41,296 nucleotides of DNA from Acidobacteriota bacterium (GCA_025456425.1 JALOKP010000042.1:1-41296), one strand, 5' to 3'. Positions 25,541 through 34,524 are shown, numbered from the stretch's first letter. Numbers and translations are program-made. Notes: a model not told the origin generated them from the sequence alone.

Positions 25541-26401
25541 ATGCGCACGCTCTACGCCGACGACGGCCGCGCCTACTACCGCCCGATGCGGACCTCCCCC
25601 GCCCCGCGCAGCAACCCCTGGCCGCGGATCCTCTTCGCGCTCGCGATGGTCGCCTTCGCCTTCTTCTCCTACCAGTGCTCGACCGAGTACAACCCGGTCA
25701 CCGGCGAAGAGCAGCACATCGCGCTGACGCCGCACCAGGAGATCGCGCTCGGCCTGCAGGCGCTGCCGGAGATGATGGCGCAGCACGGCGGCGAACTCCG
25801 AGACCCCAGGCTCCAGGCGCTGGTCGACGCGGTCGGCCGGAAGGTCGTCGCGGCCAGCGACGCCGGGAAGACCGACTGGCAGTTCGACTTCCACCTGCTG
25901 GCCGACCCGCGGACGGTCAACGCCTTCGCGCTGCCGGGCGGCCAGGTCTTCATCACCTACGCGCTGCTGTCGAAGCTCGAGACCGAGGGGCAGCTGGCCG
26001 GCGTGCTGGGACACGAAGTCGGTCACGTCGTCGCCCGGCATGGCGCGCAGCGGATCGCCAAGCAACAGCTGACCGAGGGGCTGACCGGCGCCGTGCTCGT
26101 CGCTTCGGGCAGCGCCGACAGCGCGCGGATGGCGCAGATGGTCGGCCAGATGGTCAACATGTCCTACGGCCGCGAGGACGAGTTGCAGTCCGACGCGCTC
26201 GGCGTGCGTTTCATGTCGCAGGCCGGTTACGACCCGCGGGCGATGATCGGCGTGCAACTGATCCTGGCCGACTCCTCCGGTGGCGAGGCCCCGCCCGAGT
26301 TCTTCAGCACCCACCCCAGCACCGGGAACCGGGTCAAGACGATCGAAGAGGCGATCCGCGCGGTCTTCCCGGGCGGGGTGCCGGAGGGGTTGACGCCCTG
26401 A
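25541..26401 (+). CDS. M48-family zinc metalloprotease, membrane or lipoprotein-like
   Basis: A 286-residue M48 peptidase (BepA/LoiP/HtpX superfamily). GHEVGHVVARH (about 160-170) holds HEVGH, and EDELQSDALGVRFMSQAGYDP (about 208, broken as EDELQSDALG and VRFMSQAGYDP) supplies the third zinc ligand. NAFALPGGQVFITYALL is the standard M48 substrate-cleft strand. Residues about 30-46 form one hydrophobic segment ending FFSYQCS, which may be an anchor or, less likely, a non-standard lipobox. Family members degrade misfolded outer-membrane proteins or act at the envelope. The ATG follows GGAGGGGGTGACGCG, with its ribosome-binding site inside the end of the preceding gene. Confidence 0.9.
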   Translation: MRTLYADDGRAYYRPMRTSPAPRSNPWPRILFALAMVAFAFFSYQCSTEYNPVTGEEQHIALTPHQEIALGLQALPEMMAQHGGELRDPRLQALVDAVGRKVVAASDAGKTDWQFDFHLLADPRTVNAFALPGGQVFITYALLSKLETEGQLAGVLGHEVGHVVARHGAQRIAKQQLTEGLTGAVLVASGSADSARMAQMVGQMVNMSYGREDELQSDALGVRFMSQAGYDPRAMIGVQLILADSSGGEAPPEFFSTHPSTGNRVKTIEEAIRAVFPGGVPEGLTP

Positions 26402-26424
26402 GGGGGGAAGACGGGACGGATGAA

Positions 26425-28080
26425 GTGAACGAACAGCCCTGGCTTCGCCACTACGACGCCGAGGTGCCGCGCGAGGTGGCGCTCCCGGCGGACCACCTCT
26501 ACGGCCTGCTCGAGCGGGCGGCGCGGAGCCATCCGCGCGGGACCGCCACCCTCTTCTACGGCGCGCGCCTGGACTACCGCGGGCTGAAGCGCGCGGCCGA
26601 CGCCTTCGCCGGCTCGCTCGCCGCGCTCGGCGTCCAGCGCGGGGACCGCGTCGCGCTGATCCTCCCCAACATCCCGGCCTACCCGATCGCGCACTTCGGG
26701 ACGCTGCGGATCGGCGCCGTGCTCGTGCCGACCAACCCGCTCTACGTCGAACGGGAGCTGGAGCACCAGCTCCGCGACGCCGGGGCGGAGACGGCGGTCA
26801 TCTTCGACAAGCTCTATCCCCGGCTGGCCGCGGTGCGGGAGCGCACGCCGGTGAAGCGCGTGATCGTGGCCGAGGCCCGGACCTTTCTGCCGCCCCTGCT
26901 GCGGCTGGTGCTCTGGATCAAGGAGCGCGGCGGGTTCCGCCCCAACCCCGCGCAGGGGGTGTTGCGCCTGGCGGACCTGCTGCGCGGGCCAGCCGGCGAC
27001 TCGGACCCCGCGCCGGTCTCCCCGGACGACACCGCGATCCTGCTCTACAGCGGCGGGACGACGGGGGTCTCGAAGGGCGCGGAACTGACCCACCGCAACG
27101 CGCTGGTCAACGTGGCGCAAGTCCGGGCCTGGCTCTGGCAGATGCAGGACCGGCAGGAGACGATCCTCTGCGCCCTCCCGTTCTTCCACAGCTACGGCAT
27201 GACCACGGCGCTGCACCTCGCGCCGCTGCTCGCCTCGACCATGCTGCTGCTGCCGCGCTTCGACCTGAACGAGGTCGTGGCTAGGATCGGCAAGCACCGG
27301 CCGACGATCTTCTGCGGCGTCCCCTCGATGTACAACGCGATCAACCACCACCCGAAGGCCAACCGGGAGACTGTCGGTTCGATCCGGCTCTGCGTCAGCG
27401 GCGGGTCGGGCCTGCCGGAGGAGGTCCAGAAGCGGTTCGAGAGCCTGACGGGAGCGTCGCTGGTGGAGGGCTACGGCCTGTCCGAGGCCTCGCCGGTGAC
27501 GCACGTCAACCCGATGGCCGGCCGGCGCAAGCTCGGCTCGATCGGGCTGCCGATCCCCGGGACCGAGGCCAGGATCGTCGACCCCCTGACGCGTTCGCCG
27601 CTCGGGCCGGGGCACGAGGGGGAGCTGGCCGTGCGCGGGCCCCAGGTCATGCGCCGCTACTGGAACCGGCCCGAGGAGACCGCGGCCGCGCTGCACGACG
27701 GCTGGCTCCTGACCGGCGACATCGCGGTGATGGACGAGGAGGGGTACTTCCGGATCGTCGACCGCCGGAAGGACGTGATCATCAGCGCGGGGATGAACAT
27801 CTACCCGCGCGAGATCGAAGAGGTCCTGCTGCAGCACCCCAAGGTGATGGAAGCGGCCGTGATCGGGATCCCGAGCCGGCTGCGCGAGGAGGTCGTCAAG
27901 GCCTTCCTCGTGGCGCGGCCCGGCGAAACGGTGACGCGCGCCGAGGTCCTCGAGTTCTGCCGCGACAAGCTGGCCCGCTACAAGCTGCCGCGGGAGGTCG
28001 AGCTGCGGGACGCGCTGCCGAAGAGCATCGTCGGCAAGGTGCTCAAGCGCGTGCTGCGCGAGGAGGAGCGGAGCCGGTAG
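26425..28080 (+). CDS. long-chain fatty acid-CoA ligase (AMP-binding)
   Basis: A 551-residue adenylate-forming enzyme. YSGGTTGVSKGAELTH (about 209-224) is the phosphate-binding A3 motif, GYGLSEASPV (about 348) motif A5, TGDIAVMDEEGYFRIVDR (about 430-447) motifs A7/A8, and PKSIVGKVLKR near the end holds the catalytic lysine of A10. The N-terminal layout (YDAEVPREVALPADHLYGLLER) is typical of FadD-like long-chain acyl-CoA synthetases. It activates fatty acids to acyl-CoA through an acyl-AMP. The start is GTG 26425, 23 bases after the M48 stop; the nearby ATG at 26420 is out of frame. It probably ends the 25018-28080 transcript, and REP-like repeats follow 13 bases after its stop. Confidence 0.92.
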   Translation: MNEQPWLRHYDAEVPREVALPADHLYGLLERAARSHPRGTATLFYGARLDYRGLKRAADAFAGSLAALGVQRGDRVALILPNIPAYPIAHFGTLRIGAVLVPTNPLYVERELEHQLRDAGAETAVIFDKLYPRLAAVRERTPVKRVIVAEARTFLPPLLRLVLWIKERGGFRPNPAQGVLRLADLLRGPAGDSDPAPVSPDDTAILLYSGGTTGVSKGAELTHRNALVNVAQVRAWLWQMQDRQETILCALPFFHSYGMTTALHLAPLLASTMLLLPRFDLNEVVARIGKHRPTIFCGVPSMYNAINHHPKANRETVGSIRLCVSGGSGLPEEVQKRFESLTGASLVEGYGLSEASPVTHVNPMAGRRKLGSIGLPIPGTEARIVDPLTRSPLGPGHEGELAVRGPQVMRRYWNRPEETAAALHDGWLLTGDIAVMDEEGYFRIVDRRKDVIISAGMNIYPREIEEVLLQHPKVMEAAVIGIPSRLREEVVKAFLVARPGETVTRAEVLEFCRDKLARYKLPREVELRDALPKSIVGKVLKRVLREEERSR

Positions 28081-28093
28081 GAAAGCCGGAAAA

Positions 28094-28223
28094 CCGGGGA
28101 CAGCTACCGTAAGTCGGTAAGCCGGGCTATCCGGGGACAGCTACCGTAAGTCGGTAAGCCACCCTCCCGGCCCGCACCGTGGCCCGCAGAAGGCGGCTTA
28201 CCGACTTACGGTAGCTGTCCCCG
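28094..28223. repeat. REP-like repeat cluster: two direct copies and one inverted copy
   Basis: An identical 30-base unit occurs at 28094-28123 and 28131-28160, and in inverted orientation (29 bases) at 28195-28223. Each unit starts CCGGGGACAGC and contains the small palindrome TACCG-TAAGT-CGGTA. This is the structure of bacterial REP/BIME elements mobilised by RAYT (IS200-like Y1) transposases, many of which carry a GGGGACAG-type head. No RAYT gene is in the window. The inverted pair of outer copies could fold and act as a terminator between the convergent genes 26425-28080 and 28225-29211. Confidence 0.85.
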
Positions 28224-28224
28224 T

Positions 28225-29211
28225 TTAGTGGAGTCGGCTCCCCCGGTCCTTGACCCACTCCGCCACCGGCTTCTGGTCCGGCGTCAAGACCTTCACGGTG
28301 GTGAACCCCTCCTTCTGCATCGCGGCCCCGATCGCGACCACCAGGCGCGTGCGGCCCGGGCCGTCGAGCGACTCCCAGGTGTCGCCCGAGACCGTGACCA
28401 GCGCCAGGGGAGGGGTTCCGGTGTACCCGCGAACGCCGGGCAGGTAGCTGAAGGCCTGCGTCGCGTCGTACTTGCCGGCGACGAGGACCGGCAGGAAGAA
28501 CGTCAGCGCCGCGACCGCCGCGAAGGTGATCGCGCCGGCCAGGATGAGATGGCGGCGGGTGAGCCCGCGCTCAGCGTGGGGCGTGGACGCCGGCGTGACC
28601 GGCTCCGCCTCCGACGGCTGCGGCCCGCTCGGCGTCGGGATCATCCCGGTGCAGCCGGTCTCGTCGTTCACCTCGAGGAAGAGGCTCTCCGCCAGGGACT
28701 CCGCCACCTGGCGCTCGGACTCGTCCAGATCCCCGGCGAGCAGGCTCATCGTCTCGGCCAGGCGCTGGCGCGACGGCGTCATGTTGCGGGCCGCGCCGCG
28801 CCGGTCGGCGGCCTCGAGGGCCGCGATCACCGCCACCAGCTCGGCCTCGATCGCCCGGCCCAACGCGAGGTCGGCCACCAGGTCCTGGCGGCAGCGCAGG
28901 CGCTGCTCGTCGGACAGCGGCTCGTTGCGGAGCCGGCTCAGGTCGGCGAACCCCTTGGCCTGCACGGCCAGCGCCTCGAGCAGGCGCGAGCCCCAGTAGA
29001 CCGTCTCGGCCAGGCCGCGCTCACGGGTCTCGAGCAGGACGCCGCGCTCCCAGGGCGAAATCGTGAGCGTGAATTCCTTGACCCCGAGCTTGAGGTGGCC
29101 GTCGGGTCCGGCGTTCTGCGTGATCGCGCCCATCAGCCGGGCCGTGATCGGCCGCAGCACAGAAGCGCGATCTACCTGGGGGGGGGCCTCGACCACGACT
29201 GAGCTGCCCAT
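28225..29211 (-). CDS. single-TM protein of unknown function
   Basis: A 328-residue protein. The first 200 residues are soluble and largely helical (many Leu/Ala/Glu/Arg repeats around DLVADLALGRAIEAELVAVIAALEAA). A proline-rich linker follows (around GMIPTPSGPQP), then one TM segment (about 225-245, LILAGAITFAAVAALTFFLP) and a small 80-residue domain (PLALVTVSGDTWESL) on the other side. No known domain is recognised. The ATG has AGGAGAGG at 5-7 nt. A run of nine G (29178-29186, plus strand) lies inside codons 9-12: a slippage-prone tract early in the gene that could switch it off. It ends 2 bases from the REP-like cluster. Confidence 0.75.
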   Translation of the reverse strand: MGSSVVVEAPPQVDRASVLRPITARLMGAITQNAGPDGHLKLGVKEFTLTISPWERGVLLETRERGLAETVYWGSRLLEALAVQAKGFADLSRLRNEPLSDEQRLRCRQDLVADLALGRAIEAELVAVIAALEAADRRGAARNMTPSRQRLAETMSLLAGDLDESERQVAESLAESLFLEVNDETGCTGMIPTPSGPQPSEAEPVTPASTPHAERGLTRRHLILAGAITFAAVAALTFFLPVLVAGKYDATQAFSYLPGVRGYTGTPPLALVTVSGDTWESLDGPGRTRLVVAIGAAMQKEGFTTVKVLTPDQKPVAEWVKDRGSRLH

Positions 29212-29350
29212 TCCGACCTCTCCTGACCATCCGGCCCGGTCCGCGGGCCGGGGACGTTCCACCTAGAACATAGGGAGCGGCGCCGGCCGCGCCCACCTTC
29301 CCGGCGGCCCCGGCCGGTCGGGGGCGGGCTCCTCCGAACGGGGCTTCCGC

Positions 29351-29356
29351 CATAAT
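29351..29356 (+). promoter_or_regulatory. -10-like hexamer CATAAT close to start codon
   Basis: CATAAT ends 6 nt before ATG 29363, with no ribosome-binding site between them. This fits the leaderless pattern of other genes here. No -35 box is visible at 17 bp. Confidence 0.45.
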
Positions 29357-29362
29357 CGACCG

Positions 29363-32300
29363 ATGGAATCCCCCCCTCTCGCAGCCCTGCTCGCCCCGCT
29401 GCGGCTGGGGCTCCGCCGCGCGGCCCAAGCCCGGACCGCGGTCCCCGGCGATACCGCCCGTCTGCTCGCGGCCCTGGCCGAGGCGCTGGAGCGGGACGGC
29501 GCGGGGCTCGAGCCGGCCGCCCAGGAGGCGGCGCTCGCCACGCTCGAGCTGCTCGCCGCCGAGGACATGGAGCTGCTCGCGGGCGACGGCCTGGAGCTCG
29601 ACCCGCTCGCCCGGGTCGGGAGCGGGCTGGCCGCGGCGCTGCGGGGCGCCCCGGCCGGCCCGGAGCACCCGCTGCGCCGCGCCGCGTGGGCCTGGCTCGA
29701 CGTCGCGCGCCGCCCGCCCGTGCCGCGCCTGGTCGCCGGGGCGCGGCGGGTCGAGAGCTGGTGGCCGGTCGTGCTGGAGGTGATCGACGCCTCCGAGTTC
29801 ACCTTCGGGCGGCTGTTCGCGCAGCGGGTCGAGTCGTTGGGGCCGCGCACCCTGTTCCGGGTCCCCGCCCGGGGGAGCGCCGACCGGCTGACGTGGCACG
29901 AGGTCGCGGCGACCGTCGACCGCGTGGCGCGCGGCCTGCTGGCGCTGCTCGACGAGGCCCCGCCCGGGCCGGTCGCGATCGTCTCCGAGAACCGTCCCGA
30001 GATGGCGCTGGTCGACCTCGCCTGCCTCACCACCGGGCTGGTCACCGTGATGATCCCTCCCGGATCGACCGAGGAGGACGTGCTCCACGCGCTGGCGGAG
30101 AGCGGCGCGACCGTCGCCGTCGTCTCGAGCGAGACGCAGCTCGCGAAGCTCGCCCGGGCGCGGGCGCCCGTGGGGCGGCTCGCCGCGGTGGTGATGCTCG
30201 ACCCCCCTCCGCCCGAGCTGCCCGGAGTGACCTCGTTCCCGGAACTCGTCGCGCGCGGGCGGCTGGTCACGATGGGACGGCTGGCGCGCGTGCGCGACGC
30301 GGTCCGCCTCGCCGACCTGGCGACGGTGATGTACACCTCGGGCACCACGGGGCAGCCCAAGGGGATCCGCTTCTCCGGCCGCAACATTGTGACCAAGCGC
30401 TTCGCCCGGGCGCTGGCGCTCCCGGCGCTCGGGGAGTCGGACCTCTTCCTGGCCTACCTGCCGCTCTGCCACACCTTCGGCCGCTTCTTCGAGATGTGCG
30501 GCGCGATCTACTGGGGCGCCACCTACGTCTTCCAGGAGAGCCCCGCGCTCGACGCGCTGGTCCGGAACTTCCAGCGCTTCGAGCCGACCGTTTTCATCAG
30601 CATCCCGAAGAAGTGGACCGAGCTGTACGACGAGATCGCGCGCAAGGTGGACCTCGAGACCGCTCCGGCCGACGCGGTGCGGGCCGCGTGCCGGTCGGTG
30701 GTGGGCGGCCGGCTCGCCTTCGGCCTGTCGGCGGCGGGCTACCTCGCGCCGTCGGTCTTCCGCTTCTTCCAGGCCCAGGGCGTCGAGCTGATGAGCGGCT
30801 TCGGCATGACCGAGGCGACCGGCGGGATCACGATGACGCCGCCCGGCGAGTACCGGGACGACTCGCTCGGGCGGCCGCTGCCGGGGATCGAGGCCGAGCT
30901 GTCTCCCGAGGGCGAGCTGCGGATCCGCGGGCCGTACGTGACGATCGGCTACGCGGGGGACGGCGGGTCCGGGCTGGACGGGGACGGCTGGCTGGCCACG
31001 GGCGACCTGCTGGCCCGCGACGACGAGGGCCACTTCCGCTTCGTCGACCGCAAGAAGGAGATCTACAAGAACCTGCGCGGCGAGACGGTCACGCCGCAGC
31101 GGATCGAGAACATGTTCCGCGAGTTCGAGACGGTGCGGCGCGTGTTCCTGGTCGGCGACCACCGCGAGTACAACACCGCGCTGATCGTCCCCGAAGCCGG
31201 CGCCGCCGAGACCGACCTGCGCGCGATGACGCCGGCCGAGCGGCGGTCCCACTTCCGGGCGCTCGTTTTCTCGGTCAACCGCTTCCTCGCGGCCCACGAG
31301 CGGATCCTGGACTTCGCCCTGCTCGACCGCGACTTCTCGGAGGAGGCGGGCGAGCTGACCCCCAAGCAGACCTTCCGCCGCTCGGTCGTGGCCCAGCGCC
31401 ACGCCGCGACGATCGACGCCCTCTACCGGCGGGCCCTGCTGCGCGTCCCGGGCCTCGAGGCGCGGGTCCGCGTGCCGAACTGGCTGCTGCAGGCGAGCGG
31501 GCTGATCGCCGAGGACTTCGAGCTGGACGGGAACCTGCTGCGCGTCCCGGCCCACGGGGTGGAGCTGGCGATCGCCGGGCTGGGCCGCAGCGGCGACGCC
31601 GAGCGGGTGCGGGTGGGCGACGGCGAGTACCTGGTGCGGGGCCGGGTGCTCGACCTGGGGCGGTTGGCCGGCACCCTCGCCCTCTGGCTCGGCAACGGCG
31701 CGCTGCTGCGCTTCCTGGCGATCGACCCGGCGCAGCGCGTGCGCTTCCGCCGCCCCGGCGGCGACATCGAGCGGGCGCCGGACGAGCCGGTGCCGCCGGC
31801 GCTGCCCTTCCCCGCCGAGCCGGCCGACGAGCCGGCGGCGCTGGTGCTGCAGGTCAGCCACGCGTCCTCGGCACTGCTCGGGCCGGACGCGGAGCGGGCG
31901 CGCGCCGCGATCGCCTTCCTCTCGCTGGTGCTCGAGCGCCGCGAGCGCGCGCCGGTCGAGGCCGCGCTGCTCGCGCTGCGCCGCGCCGCCTTCGGAGCCG
32001 CCCCGGCGGTGCGCCACGAGGCGATGTGCGCGCTGCTCCCCGCCGAGCAGGACGACGAGGTCGCGGAGACGCTCTCGCGCTTCGCGGCCGGCGCGGTGCT
32101 GGAGCCGGGCGACGTCGAGCGGCTGGCCGGGACCGCGCTCTCGGACGCCAAGCTGCGCGCGGTGATCCAGCTGGCGGTGGCGAAGGCCGCGGAGCGGGAC
32201 GGGGAGGCGGCGGGGCCGTGGCTGGACCTGCTCGCGGCCCACGGCGCGACCCGCCCGGGCCGCTTCCGCACGCTGCGCGCCGCACTGGCGCGGGTCGCGG

Positions 32301-34120
32301 CGTTCGGCGCCAGCCCCGCCGCGCGCGAGCGCGGCGCCGCGGCGCTGGAGCGGCTGGTCGAAGGCTTCCGCGACTGGCTCGGCGGCCCGATGAAGGTCGC
32401 GGTCGACCCCGAGACCGACGAGGAGTACGGCTGGCCCGAGGTGCTGCGCTTCGACGGCTCGGTCCCGGAGGAGGACCGGCCGCGGCTGGCCGCGGCCCTG
32501 TCGACGACCTGCCTGCTGCGTGAGGCGATCTTCCTGCTGGGCGGCGGGCACGTGATCCGTTTGTCCGAGATCCCGCCGGGCGGCGTGATGCTGTCGCTGC
32601 TGGGGGACCGGCACGGCAAGCGGGTCTACCGGGTGCGGGTCGAGACGCGCCTGCACGGCCCGGTCGACGTCGCCCTCAACCTGGCCTACGCGATGACGCC
32701 GGAGGAGGTCCGCGAGGAGGTCCTCTGGCTGACCGTCGCGGGAGAGGAGCACGACGGCGAGCGGCTCGTCGAGGGGGTCGGCGGGAGTTTCGAGCGGCAC
32801 GGCATGTTCACCGAGGAGTTCGTCGCCGGCGAGACGCTCGAGCGGCTGGTCGAGCGGCTCGCGCGCGGGGAGACGGAGGAGGCGCGCGAGCGGCTGCGCC
32901 AGCTCTGGCCCTTCCTCGCCTGGAGCGCCTGCCGGGCCTACCTGGACTTCTGGCACCGGACCGGTCACCGCTTCGTCGCCGGGCGGCCCTTCCCCGGCGG
33001 CGTGATCGCCCCCTCGCACGACTACCAGTCCGGCCCGCGGATCGTCTCGCTGGGGACGCGGCAGCCATTCGCCGGGCTGGGCCCGCTGCTCGCCTCGATC
33101 TGGGACGGGATCGTCGGCACGATCGAGCGCGCGCACCCGGAACTGGCCGGGCTGGCGCCGCGCGAGCTGTCGTTCGGCGCGCTGCTGGAGGCCCTGGGGA
33201 TCGAGGCCGGCCTGGCGCAGCTGGAGCAGGCGGCGAGCACGGACGCGGAGCTGGCCCCGGCGATCGGGCGCTATGCGGCGGAAGTGCGCGAACACGGGTT
33301 CGTGCCGCGTCGCCTGCAGCTGGCGGTCGACCGCTACCGGCGCTGGGCCACCCGAGCCGGGGCGCCGACGCGCGAGGCCCGCGCCGCGACGCTGGCCGAG
33401 CTGTGGCAGACCTACCGGCTGCCGCGCCTGCTGGCCGAGCACCCGGACGCGCGCCTGCGCTTTTTTCGCGAGACGGTCTTCGCCGGCTCGGCCGAGCCGC
33501 TGCGGCGTGCACTGGAAGAGCTGGGGGCGGAGGTCCTGCGCCGCGCGGTCGAGGGCGACGCGTTGGTCGAGCGGGTGCGCGCGCTGCGCGCGGTGGTCGA
33601 GTCCGGGTCCGAGGACGAGTACTTCCTGGCCCGCCTGACCTATCCCCACCTGCAGCCGGAAGCGGCGGCGGTCTTCGTCTCGACCGGCGTGGGGGGGGCC
33701 CGGCGCGCCGACGTGGTGGTCACGCTCAGCGACCAGTCGGGGCGCCGCTTTCAGGTTCGGCCGCCGGTCAGCCCGCGCGAGGTCTCGCGCCTGCATCGCC
33801 TGTTCCTCGACGCGCGGCTGCCGGTCTCGTTCGGGCCGGAGCACGACTTCCTGGTCGCGGTCGGCGAGCGCGGCGAGCCGGTCGGCGGGCTGTTCTTCGA
33901 TCACGACCCGGACGCGCGCACGGCGCACCTGGACAAGATCGTCGTCTCCGAGGCCTGCCGCGGGCAGGGGGTTGGCGAGGGGCTGATGAAGGAGTTCATG
34001 GACCGCCTCAAGGGGGCCGGCGTGACGCGCCTCACGACCGGCTACTTCCGGCCCGAGTTTTTCCGCCGCTTCGGCTTCGCGGTCGACCAGCAGCTCGGCG
34101 GGCTGGTCCGGCCGCTGTAG
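29363..34120 (+). CDS. giant fusion: acyl-CoA synthetase, helical region, kinase-like region, GNAT
   Basis: A 1,585-residue cytosolic protein. Residues about 1-140 are helical and unassigned. About 145-690 is an AMP-forming acyl-CoA synthetase: YTSGTTGQPKGIRF (about 322), GFGMTEATG (about 479), ATGDLLARDDEGHFRFVDRKK (about 545, given as ATGDLLARDDEG and HFRFVDRKK). The family's A10 lysine region is present as ELTPKQTFRR. About 700-800 looks like a Crp/cyclic-nucleotide-free beta segment or a second small domain; about 840-1030 is Ala/Leu/Arg-rich helical repeats. About 1040-1260 reads like a protein-kinase-like fold, with a hinge-like FTEEFVAGETLERLV, but no HRD or DFG motif. The end (about 1480-1585) is a GNAT acetyltransferase with VVSEACRGQGVGEGLM, the acetyl-CoA loop. 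It may make an acyl-CoA and pass the acyl group on; this is inference. Confidence 0.8.
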   Translation: MESPPLAALLAPLRLGLRRAAQARTAVPGDTARLLAALAEALERDGAGLEPAAQEAALATLELLAAEDMELLAGDGLELDPLARVGSGLAAALRGAPAGPEHPLRRAAWAWLDVARRPPVPRLVAGARRVESWWPVVLEVIDASEFTFGRLFAQRVESLGPRTLFRVPARGSADRLTWHEVAATVDRVARGLLALLDEAPPGPVAIVSENRPEMALVDLACLTTGLVTVMIPPGSTEEDVLHALAESGATVAVVSSETQLAKLARARAPVGRLAAVVMLDPPPPELPGVTSFPELVARGRLVTMGRLARVRDAVRLADLATVMYTSGTTGQPKGIRFSGRNIVTKRFARALALPALGESDLFLAYLPLCHTFGRFFEMCGAIYWGATYVFQESPALDALVRNFQRFEPTVFISIPKKWTELYDEIARKVDLETAPADAVRAACRSVVGGRLAFGLSAAGYLAPSVFRFFQAQGVELMSGFGMTEATGGITMTPPGEYRDDSLGRPLPGIEAELSPEGELRIRGPYVTIGYAGDGGSGLDGDGWLATGDLLARDDEGHFRFVDRKKEIYKNLRGETVTPQRIENMFREFETVRRVFLVGDHREYNTALIVPEAGAAETDLRAMTPAERRSHFRALVFSVNRFLAAHERILDFALLDRDFSEEAGELTPKQTFRRSVVAQRHAATIDALYRRALLRVPGLEARVRVPNWLLQASGLIAEDFELDGNLLRVPAHGVELAIAGLGRSGDAERVRVGDGEYLVRGRVLDLGRLAGTLALWLGNGALLRFLAIDPAQRVRFRRPGGDIERAPDEPVPPALPFPAEPADEPAALVLQVSHASSALLGPDAERARAAIAFLSLVLERRERAPVEAALLALRRAAFGAAPAVRHEAMCALLPAEQDDEVAETLSRFAAGAVLEPGDVERLAGTALSDAKLRAVIQLAVAKAAERDGEAAGPWLDLLAAHGATRPGRFRTLRAALARVAAFGASPAARERGAAALERLVEGFRDWLGGPMKVAVDPETDEEYGWPEVLRFDGSVPEEDRPRLAAALSTTCLLREAIFLLGGGHVIRLSEIPPGGVMLSLLGDRHGKRVYRVRVETRLHGPVDVALNLAYAMTPEEVREEVLWLTVAGEEHDGERLVEGVGGSFERHGMFTEEFVAGETLERLVERLARGETEEARERLRQLWPFLAWSACRAYLDFWHRTGHRFVAGRPFPGGVIAPSHDYQSGPRIVSLGTRQPFAGLGPLLASIWDGIVGTIERAHPELAGLAPRELSFGALLEALGIEAGLAQLEQAASTDAELAPAIGRYAAEVREHGFVPRRLQLAVDRYRRWATRAGAPTREARAATLAELWQTYRLPRLLAEHPDARLRFFRETVFAGSAEPLRRALEELGAEVLRRAVEGDALVERVRALRAVVESGSEDEYFLARLTYPHLQPEAAAVFVSTGVGGARRADVVVTLSDQSGRRFQVRPPVSPREVSRLHRLFLDARLPVSFGPEHDFLVAVGERGEPVGGLFFDHDPDARTAHLDKIVVSEACRGQGVGEGLMKEFMDRLKGAGVTRLTTGYFRPEFFRRFGFAVDQQLGGLVRPL

Positions 34121-34361
34121 CGGCCGCGGCGACGAGCTCCTGTTTCTCCGCGCGCGGCAGCGCCTTGATCCGCCGCTCCTCCCGCAGCGCCGCGGACCAC
34201 GAAGCGACCCGTCGTGACCAGGCCAGCGCCACCGGCAGGCGGCTGCGCGTGTAGCGCGAGGCGGTGCCGGCCGAGTGCTGCCGCAGGCGGCGCGGCAGGT
34301 CGGTCGTCGCCCCGGTGTAGAGCGAGCCGTCGCGGCAGCGCAGGATGTAGACGGTGGGCAC
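34032..34361 (-). CDS. GIY-YIG domain protein (UPF0213/YhbQ-like)
   Basis: A 109-residue protein. VYILRCRDGSLYTGATTDLPRRLRQH holds the GIY-YIG core (here as VYILRC and SLYTGATTDLPRRLRQH), with the catalytic arginine in RRLRQH, and EERRIKALPRAEKQELV is the usual end of the short UPF0213 branch. YhbQ-like proteins are small nucleases of uncertain biology. The last 30 residues (Gly/Arg/Ser-rich) overlap by 89 bases, antisense, the end of the giant fusion gene; they are probably not conserved. The start is GTG 34361, because TATCAT lies 6 nt before it and the domain begins at once. The longer upstream frame is low-complexity. Confidence 0.82.
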   Translation of the reverse strand: MPTVYILRCRDGSLYTGATTDLPRRLRQHSAGTASRYTRSRLPVALAWSRRVASWSAALREERRIKALPRAEKQELVAAAATAAGPARRAAGRPRSRSGGKTRAGSSRS

Positions 34362-34367
34362 CTCGGG

Positions 34368-34373
34368 ATGATA
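34368..34373 (-). promoter_or_regulatory. -10-like hexamer TATCAT close to start codon
   Basis: On the minus strand TATCAT ends 6 nt before GTG 34361, the same hexamer and spacing class as before the gene at 18173. It suggests a leaderless transcript of the GIY-YIG gene. Confidence 0.45.
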
Positions 34374-34524
34374 GCGGCGGCGCGCGGACCGCGACGGCCC
34401 GACCGCGGGTCGCGGCGCCGGAGACGGGGGTGCGCGGCGCGGGGCGCGGGGTGATAATCCCGGTGCAGCGCCTTCCGCGCTGCCGCGGGCCCCCCTCCCC
34501 ATCCCTGGCCCGTCCGGTGACCCG

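Noticed and set aside
28094-28223. CRISPR array
   Set aside because: Only two direct copies, with a 7-base gap, plus an inverted copy; no regular spacers and no cas genes.
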